A DNA stretch of 35,410 bases from contig JAFQHU010000014.1 of NCBI GenBank assembly GCA_017397845.1, forward strand, positions 1 to 35,410, written 5' to 3'. This DNA comes from Clostridia bacterium (GTDB lineage: Bacteria; Bacillota; Clostridia; Oscillospirales; Acutalibacteraceae). Shown here one piece after another: positions 13,989-22,300 of this stretch. A model generated the notes under the pieces. That model ran no database searches. It saw nothing but the letters and a program-made list of their open reading frames with translations, and was not told the origin of the DNA. Numbering within the stretch: position 1 is the first letter of the stretch; each line of letters opens with the position of its first letter. The position numbers and the translations under genes were made by a program.

Positions 13989-15272
13989 TCAGAAAAGCTT
14001 TACTGCTATGTTTTCGCTTTTGTTATTTTTGAGGAAAAGCCTTTTAAGTATAAAGTAAATTCCCACGGAAATAAGTACTGTTGCAGGATAAAGCACCAGA
14101 TGAATAATAGTGTAAATAGCGTATGCTTTTTGTGCCTCCGCTCTCGCTTTGATGAGCTGTGCGTGGGTGTAAACAGCGAAGCCTTCATCGTGGTGATAGC
14201 TGTACCGCGCGATTTCCAAATTATTGTAAGTAAAGGTTACACCGCCGTCACCGTCCGGATCAAGAGACTCAATAACTGTGTCATCGTAGCCGAGATCGGG
14301 ATAGAAGGTATATTCCGTGCCCTTTTCAGAGGGACTAAGCTCTGTGTACAAATCAAATCTGCCGTCATGCCGTCCGTAGATTTCATCAGGGGCGGGAGTT
14401 TCTTTTTCCATTAAGGCTATGAAATCCTCTTCTGCGACGAGGGTGTACTCTGCTTTTTCGAGCATTATGCTGTCCTCATCCCGGGATATATGGCTTACGT
14501 AAACCGTGAAAATCATAACCGCACAGAGAAGGCAGGAAAAGATCTTAAGGAGTGTTTTCTTTTTTATTGTTAAAGGCTTGTCGGAATGGCTGACAAGGTC
14601 TTTTTTTCTTAATATTTTCTCGCACAGATACACAAGTGCTCCCGAAAAGAGAAAAATGAGAAGGAAGAGTATAATATCTGCTGTGTAGAAGAGTAACATT
14701 CTGGCCGAATAAAGAATGAAGCAAAGCAAGCTGAAATAAAGATTGCAGAGGGTTATCCGGTTAGCCTTTTTGCCATAATTCCTTAAGACTTCCTTATCAG
14801 CGTAGGGTGAGACAAGACTTGAATTGAAGCCTCCTCTAAAAAGAGCTGTCAGCAGAACAGGTACTATAAGCAGGGCAATAAATACAAGGTAGCCCGCATC
14901 TACGCTTTTGAAATAGCTCACTATAGAGCCGCATATGACGGAGATTACCGACAGAGCAATGCTTATATAATTTCTCGTTTTAAACTTATTGAAGGCTATG
15001 TCGAGAGCATAAAGAATGCCTGTGTTTTTATCGTGCTTTACTTCAGGCTCGGTTGTTTCTTTATGATTTCTTTCACCCTTTAAAAGCTCGTCTACGGTTA
15101 TTCCGAATGTTTCCGCAATAACAGGGAGCAGAGAAATATCGGGTGAAGTTTCGTCACGTTCCCAATGGCTTACGGTTTTATCTGAAACGCAGAGCATTTC
15201 GGCGAGCTCTCTTTGGGTAAGTCCTTTTTCTTTTCTTAATGCGGCGATGAAGGTGCCGAGAGTAAGGTTCAT
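13989..15272 (-). CDS. XRE-family regulator with a membrane-embedded C-terminal part
   Basis: The 427-residue protein starts with an XRE/Cro-type helix-turn-helix (about residues 5-65; ALRKEKGLTQRELAEML and SDKTVSHWERDETSPDI). A linker follows, then about six hydrophobic segments between 100 and 260 (ISIALSVISVICGSIVSYF among them). A hydrophilic domain of ~110 residues (about 262-375), probably outside, is followed by a last TM segment (LVLYPATVLISVGIYFIL). It is a one-component membrane regulator of a type common in Firmicutes; ligand and targets are unknown. AAAGGAG precedes the ATG at 15272. A palindrome in its promoter suggests autoregulation. Confidence 0.85.
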   Translation of the reverse strand: MNLTLGTFIAALRKEKGLTQRELAEMLCVSDKTVSHWERDETSPDISLLPVIAETFGITVDELLKGERNHKETTEPEVKHDKNTGILYALDIAFNKFKTRNYISIALSVISVICGSIVSYFKSVDAGYLVFIALLIVPVLLTALFRGGFNSSLVSPYADKEVLRNYGKKANRITLCNLYFSLLCFILYSARMLLFYTADIILFLLIFLFSGALVYLCEKILRKKDLVSHSDKPLTIKKKTLLKIFSCLLCAVMIFTVYVSHISRDEDSIMLEKAEYTLVAEEDFIALMEKETPAPDEIYGRHDGRFDLYTELSPSEKGTEYTFYPDLGYDDTVIESLDPDGDGGVTFTYNNLEIARYSYHHDEGFAVYTHAQLIKARAEAQKAYAIYTIIHLVLYPATVLISVGIYFILKRLFLKNNKSENIAVKLF

Positions 15273-15307
15273 AAAATCGCTCCTTTGGCTTGTTTCTTTG
15301 TGCCTTC

Positions 15308-15336
15308 AGTTTATCACAGCGGTGTGATTTTGTACA
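15308..15336 (-). promoter_or_regulatory. Promoter with palindromic operator of the XRE gene
   Basis: On the minus strand TGTACA (15331-15336) and TAAACT (15308-15313) are 17 bp apart. The spacer holds a perfect inverted repeat, ATCACA and TGTGAT (15313-15318 and 15323-15328), separated by four bases. Both the promoter and the operator role are inferred. Confidence 0.45.
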
Positions 15337-15350
15337 CCCGATAAACAGAG

Positions 15351-15379
15351 AAAGGACTCTCAGAAAATGAGAATCCTTT
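15351..15379 (-). terminator. Possible weak terminator after exoA
   Basis: AAAGGA/TCCTTT and TCTCA/TGAGA form an 11-bp stem with one mismatch and the loop GAAAA. The following T-run on the minus strand is poor, so termination may be incomplete. Confidence 0.45.
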
Positions 15380-15391
15380 ATTTTAAAGGGC

Positions 15392-16150
15392 TTACAAGTC
15401 AATTATCAGCTCAACGGGGCAGTGGTCGGAGCCGAAAATTTCGCTGTGGATTTTTGCTTCCGTGATTTTTTCTTTGGCATCGTCGGATACGATGAAATAG
15501 TCGATTCTCCATCCTGCGTTTTTCTGTCTTGCCTGAAAACGGTAGCTCCACCAAGAGTAGGCACCCTCCAAATCGGGATAAAGGTAGCGGAAGGAATCGG
15601 TGAATCCGCTTTCTAAAAGTTGTGAAAATTTTTCTCTTTCTTCGTCTGAAAAGCCTGCGTTGCCGCGGTTCGTTTTCGGATTTTTAAGATCGATTTCATT
15701 GTGTGCCACGTTAAGGTCTCCCGTGTAAATAACCGTTTTGTCATTTTTAAGGGATACAAGGTATTCTCTCAGATCGTCCTCCCATTTCATACGGTAGTCA
15801 AGTCTTTTCAGTCCGTCCTGAGCGTTGGGGGTGTAACAGCACACAAAGTAAAAGGCGGGAAATTCGAGGGTTATGAGTCTGCCCTCCGTGTCGTGCTCGG
15901 CTTTATCCATTCCGTAAAAAACGGAAAGCGGCTTTTCTTTTGTAAACACGGCGGTACCCGAATAGCCTTTCTTTTCCGCATAATTCCAATATTGGTGATA
16001 GCCTTCAAGGGGAAGGTCTATCTGTCCCTGTTGCAGCTTTGTTTCCTGCAGACAGAAAATGTCGGCATCCAAATCTTTAAAGGACTCAATAAAGCCTTTT
16101 GTTACACAGGCACGTATGCCGTTTACGTTCCAAGATATAAATTTTTTCAT
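15392..16150 (-). CDS. exoA: Exodeoxyribonuclease III / AP endonuclease
   Basis: This base-excision repair nuclease cleaves 5' of abasic sites and has 3'-5' exonuclease activity. The 252-residue product is of normal length. It has the complete motif set of the family: WNVNGIRA (residue 8 on), LQETK with metal-binding Glu36, YTPNAQ, GDLNVAH (Asp145, Asn147), the WWSYR segment, WRIDYF, and the terminal GSDHCPV with His243. TAAGGAG precedes the ATG. It is transcribed as a single gene towards the XRE gene. Confidence 0.96.
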   Translation of the reverse strand: MKKFISWNVNGIRACVTKGFIESFKDLDADIFCLQETKLQQGQIDLPLEGYHQYWNYAEKKGYSGTAVFTKEKPLSVFYGMDKAEHDTEGRLITLEFPAFYFVCCYTPNAQDGLKRLDYRMKWEDDLREYLVSLKNDKTVIYTGDLNVAHNEIDLKNPKTNRGNAGFSDEEREKFSQLLESGFTDSFRYLYPDLEGAYSWWSYRFQARQKNAGWRIDYFIVSDDAKEKITEAKIHSEIFGSDHCPVELIIDL

Positions 16151-16183
16151 AACCGATGCTCCTTAAAGATTAATTCGTTGAGT

Positions 16184-16212
16184 ATTTTAGCATAAATTGT
16201 AAACTTTTTCAA
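16184..16212 (-). promoter_or_regulatory. Promoter of exoA
   Basis: On the minus strand TTGAAA (16207-16212) and TAAAAT (16184-16189) are 17 bp apart, about 33 bp before the exoA ATG. Confidence 0.65.
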
Positions 16213-16230
16213 TATAATCTCTCCACTGTG

Positions 16231-16259
16231 TTGACAATACGGGACGATTAATCTATAAT
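16231..16259 (+). promoter_or_regulatory. Perfect consensus promoter of the giant Ig-like protein gene
   Basis: TTGACA (16231-16236) and TATAAT (16254-16259) are separated by 17 bp. The transcript would have a ~98-nt AT-rich leader. In it the 8-mer TATCGACT occurs twice (16316-16323 and 16356-16363), the second copy touching the start codon. Confidence 0.85.
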
Positions 16260-16363
16260 GTCATTACTTATGATGGGCTTTAGTGCCTTTATAGTATTAT
16301 ATATAATATAATAATTATCGACTCTAAGTATAAATAACATTACGAAGAATTGAGGTATCGACT

Positions 16364-19300
16364 ATGACAAAGAGAGTATTGGCATTTTTGATGTGTGCGG
16401 TGATGATTTTCTCCTCCGTGCCCTTTACACCCGGAGCGGGGATTTTTGACTTCGCTTTTTCTGCCGTGGCGGCTGAAAATGTCTTTGAGGTGTTTTTTGA
16501 TTCAATTCCCGTCCTGGTAAATTCAGAGGCGGTTCTTAATCCTGTTGCCACATTTAACGGTGAGACTGTAACCGAAAATCTCACCTACAAATGGACATCA
16601 AGAAATACTTCTGTAGTCACAGTGGATGAAAACGGCAGAGTAAAGGGTATCAAAGCCGGTGAAGCAACCGTGAGTCTTTATGCTGTTTATACCTATATGG
16701 GCATAGATTATACTTACACCTACGGCAGTAAAATCACGGTAAATGATTTTATACCTGTTGAGAGTCTTACGCCGGTGGGAAGCTCCTCTGTCAGCATATT
16801 GGAAAAACGAACACAGACACTCAAGGTAACTGTAGGTGATGCCACTGCAACTCAAAAAAATCTGTCTTGGGTATCTTCAGACGAAAGCATTGTCACAATT
16901 ACCGATACCGGCGTTTATACAAATAATCCGCAGGCTTATGCCGAGATCAAAGCGTTGAAGGCGGGCACAGCCACCGTCACCTATACAACCACAGACGGCA
17001 CAAATAAATCCGGTGCATTCACCGTTACGGTCAAACCTCTCGTAAAAGCGATTTCTCTTCCTCCCTTTGTTGTAATCTCTCCCTCCTCCACGGGCTATGC
17101 CATAAATTATAAAATTACTCCCTCCGATGCACTTATCCAAGCTCTTGATTGGGATTCCGGAAATGAAAATGTTTGTACTGTTGACGCCCGCGGCGTAGTA
17201 AAACCGGGCTCAAGTAAGCAGCCGGGTGTATGCGAGGTTACAGCCAAAGCGACAGACGGCGGCCCCGCAAATGCCTTTACGACGGTGGTGGTTTCTGCCG
17301 GTACAGACAGCCTCACTCTCAGTGAAACTTCACTTTCCATGAAGGTTAATGACAAACAAAATCTTGATGCGTGGGGTGTTCTGAGCGGTACCGATAATAT
17401 CAGATATAAAGATGCAGTAACCTGGATTTCTTCAAATAAAAATGTAGCCACCGTTGATGCACTTGGCATTATTACGGCTGTAGGACCGGGTAAGGCCACA
17501 ATTACCGCCACTACTGCTGACGGAAGCAATCTCAGCGTATCCTGTGCTGTGGATGTTATACAGCCCGTAAAGGGTGTTTCACTTCCGGCAAGTCAGGTGT
17601 GCAGCGTAAACGGCACTCTTCGTCTCATTCCTGTTTTTGACCCTGTAAATGCTTCAAATCAGCAGGTAACCTGGACCACCGATGATCCCGACATCGCTAC
17701 TGTTTCCGATACAGGTCTCGTAACCGGTAAAAAGGTTGGCAATGTTTTTATTACCGTAAAAACAAAGGATGGCGGTCATGAGGCAAAATGTCTCATAAAG
17801 GTTGAAAATCTTCCTGAAAGTGTGTCTCTTTCCACTTCTTCTATCGGGCTCAGAGCAGGTGACAGTGTTGACGGCACCTTTACGCTCAAAGCAACAGTCA
17901 ATCCCGAAGGTGCGACCAACAAGTCGGTAACCTGGACTTCTTCAAATAAAAGCGTAGTAACCGTTGATGCAAACGGAAGACTCACTGCAGTGGCGGGCGG
18001 TACCGCTACCGTTACCTGCACCACAAACAGCGGTGGAAAAACCGCAACCTGTAAGGTTACGGTAAGTGAGGATGCGGAAAGCATCGAAATCATAAATGCT
18101 CCTACCGAGCTTTTCGTAACGAAGAACCATTCCGTCGGCATCAGATTCAATTCATCGACGGTAACAAATAAGGAAATTGCATGGAGCTCAAGCAATCCCG
18201 GTGTTATTGAGGTTGACCGCAACGGTATGCTTACAGCAAGAGCCAAGGGCAGCTCCGTTATCAAGGCAACCTATGTAAGATATGACAATAAGGTACTCGA
18301 AGATGAGTGTACTGTTTTTGTCTATGATAAAATCGATGTAACAGGCGTCACCATTGATAACGGTGAAAAGGTATATTCGAGATATGACACACCTTTACAG
18401 ATGTATGCCTCTGTCGAGCCTTATGAAGCCAGTGACAAAACCGTACTCTGGTCTTTGGAAAACAGCGGTAGCGGTGTGGCTCTCATAGACAGATATAAAG
18501 GTCTTCTGACTCCTGAAAAAGCAGGTGTTGTTAAAGTTGTCGCAAAATCAAACGATAAAAGCAACATTCAGGATACCTGTATGGTTTATTTCCTTGAGCC
18601 CTTCAATTTTTACAGCTCAACGACAAATGTTCCCGTCGGAAGCACGGCACCTCTTTCGTTCAAAACAAATAAAAATCCTCTTAAAATTTCGGAATACACG
18701 TGGAAATCCTCGGATACTTCTGTAGCTACAGTTAACAGTAGCGGCGAGGTAAAGGGTATTAAGGCGGGCTCAGTAATAATTACCGCCACCACTCCCGACG
18801 GTATTTTCAGTGCCGCCTGTAAGGTGAATGTGGTAATTCCTGTTACGGGAGTTAAGATTACTCCCACTAACGTTATTGTTCCTTTGGGTATTGACGGAAG
18901 CCAGAGAAGTGTGGCAGCCACCGTTTCTCCCAAAAATGCCACAGACCAAAAGGTCACTTGGTCCACTCCGTCTCAGTCATTCCCCATCATAGAGGTGAGT
19001 GCCACGGGACAGATTACGGGCAGAAGAGTAGGTTCGACCACTCTTACCGTCACTACAAATGACGGCAAATATACGGATACCATAAATGTAAAGGTTATTC
19101 AGCCCGTAAAATCAATTGCCTTTGATTATTCGAGTATTACTCTTGAAGCCAAAAAGAAAAAGACACTCACTCCCCATATAACACCTTTATCGGCTACAGA
19201 TAAAACCGTTAAATGGTCCACAAGCAATAAAAATGTGGCTACAGTTGACCAAAACGGTGTGGTTACCGCCGTTTCCGCGGGTACCGCTACCGTTACCTGT

Positions 19301-22300
19301 ACCTCCGCTGACGGTTACGCAAAGGAAACCGTAAAGGTAACCGTAACCCAGCCGCCTACAGGTATTAAATTCAACGCTAAAAAGGTTACCGTTAAAATCG
19401 GTACTCCCAAAAAGCTCAATCCGAAGGTTTTACCTGAAACGGCAGCGAATAAAAACATTATCTTTAAATCCTCCGATGAAAAAATAGCAAAGGTGTCCGA
19501 CGACGGTGTGGTAACGGGCGTTAAAAAGGGTACGGTCAAAATAACCGCAACCACTTATAACAGCCTTTACAGTGCAACCATAAAGGTAGTTGTCGTAAAG
19601 CCTGTAAAGAGCGTAAAGCTCAATAAAACCTCCGTAAGCATCGCTGTGGGCAAAACAACCCTTCTTACTCCCACAGTAAGTCCGAAAAGTGCAGATAACA
19701 AGGATGTAAAATGGAAATCAAGCGACAATGATGTCGTTACCGTTAAAAACGGAAAAATCACGGCGAAGGCTCCCGGCTATGCCGTAGTTACCTGTACTAC
19801 CGTTGACGGCGGAAAAACCGCAGAATGTACCGTATTCGTAAATCAGCCTGTAAAGAGCGTAAAGCTTAATAAAACCAAGGCTATTATGGATATAAACGAC
19901 AAACTCACTCTTAAAGCTACCATAAAGCCTTCCGATGCAAGTAATAAGGCTGTGAAATGGTCTTCGAGCAACAAAAAGGTGGTCAAGGTTACCTCAAAGG
20001 GCGTTCTTAAGCCTGTTTCCACAGGTACAGCCACAATAACCGTTACCACTTTAGACGGCAATCTCAAGGCAACCTGTAAGGTTACCGTCGTGAAAAGAGT
20101 AAAAAGTGTGACTTTGCCGAAAACACTTACTGTTTATCTCGGCGAAAAGGACACTTTAAAGGCAGTTCTTAATCCGTCCAAGCCGAGTAATCCCGATGTT
20201 AAATGGAAATCAAGCAAAAAGAGTGTGGCAACTGTTTCAAAAACAGGCAAAATTACACCTAAGAAAACGGGAACAGCAAACATAACCATTACTACCGATG
20301 ACGGCGGACTTACCGCCACATGTAAGGTTTCGGTAAAAAGAAAGCTGAAAAGCTTCACTCTCAATAAAAAGAGCGTTACTCTCAATACGGGTGCAACCTT
20401 TGCTCTTACAGCTAAAAGAAAGCCTGCAAATGCTACAGAGGGAATCACTTACACCTCAAGCAATAAAAAGGTAGTTACCGTAAACTCAAAGGGTGTTATC
20501 ACCGCCGTAAGCAGAGGTACAGCCACCATCACCGCAAAAAGCGAGAGGGGCATTACCGTAAAATGTAAGGTTACGGTAAAACAGCCCGTAAACTCCATGT
20601 ATATCAGCAGAAACACTGCCTCCGTTTACATGGGCGAATCGCTTAAACTTATTGCTAATGTTCTTCCTAAAAACGCAAACAATCAATCCTTCACATGGTC
20701 GAGCTCAAACGTTTCCGTTGCCGCGGTAAACGGCGGAACGGTCACACCGAAAAAGGTGGGAACAGCCGTCATTACCGTAAAAAGTGCAAACGGCAAAACC
20801 GCTTCCTGTACCGTAACGGTGAAGCAGCATGTAAACGCTATTTCTCTTGATAAGACAGCCGTTTCTCTTGAAGCGGGCAACACTGCTGCGCTTAAAGTAA
20901 CCGTAAGTCCCGCTAATGCAACAGAAAAGGGCTATACCTTTACTTCCTCGAATACAGCTGTTGCCACAGTCAGCTCTGCAGGTGTAATCACTGCAAAGAC
21001 TCCGGGTACTGCCACAGTTACTGTCCGTTCAAAGGAAAACAACAAAACCGCAACATGTAAGGTTACCGTCATTCAGAGAGTTATAGGTGTGGAGCTTAAC
21101 ACTACTGCTGAAACTCTCTATGTTGACAAATATTTTGTTGGTGAAACATTACAGCTTAAAGCTACGGTTCTCCCGGCAGATGCCACAGATAAAACCGTTA
21201 TATGGACATCCTCAGACTCTTCTGTAGCCAAGGTATCCTCATCAGGTACAGTTACTGCCGTGAAATCGGGCGTGGCACTTATCACCGCCACCACAAAGGA
21301 CGGCAATAAGACGGTAAGCTGTTCCGTTACCGTTTTACAGAATGTTTCGGCTGTAACGCTTGAGAATGCACAGCTTACCGTAAACAGGGGCGAAAGTGTA
21401 CTTCTTGATGCTGTGGTAGAGCCGGCAGATGCCTTTAATAAAAATGTTGTATGGACGTTTGAAAATGAAGAAATCGTTACCGTGGATGAATATGGTTGGC
21501 TGACAGGTGTGAACTGCGGTAAAACTACCGTAAAGGCTACCACCGTTGACGGAGGGTTAAGTGCAACCTGTCTCGTAACGGTAAATGAACCTGTAACGGA
21601 CGTTAAGCTTGATATAACAGAGGTTCCCTCTCTTTACAGAGATGAAACCGTGAAGCTCACTCCCACCGTATATCCCGACTTTATCACGGAATACATCAAT
21701 AAGGATGTTATCTGGTCCTCCTCTGACGAAAATATAGCCAAGGTCAGCCGGGACGGTACCGTCACCGCAGTAGGAGCAGGTGAGGTTATTATCACCGCCA
21801 CCACCGTTGACGGCGGATTTGAGGCACAATGTAAGGTTATCTGCTTCATTCCTGTAGAGGAAATCACCACACAGACCGATGATTTTTATATCAAGATAGG
21901 CGCTGAGCATGTTTATGAAATAAAGCCTGTCGTTTTACCTGAAAACGCATCAAAGCCTGAACTCAGCTGGTCTGTTCTTTCGGGTGAGGAATATTTCACC
22001 TGTGAAAACGGTGTTATTACAGGTCTTTCAATGGGCAGCGGACGAATCAGAATAACGAGCATCGATAATCCCGCAGTAACCAAAGATGTTAATGTTCATA
22101 TTATCGAAAAGGTTACGGGCGTAACACTCGATAAAACAGAGGTTACACTCAATAAGGGAGAGACATCTGTTTTGGTTCCTACGGTGTCACCCAGTGTAGC
22201 ACATAATAAAAATGTCAGCTTTGCATCCGATGATGAAAGCGTTGTAACCGTCAGCGAGGACGGTGTGGTAACCGCTGTAGGCAGAGGCACGGCAAAGGTT

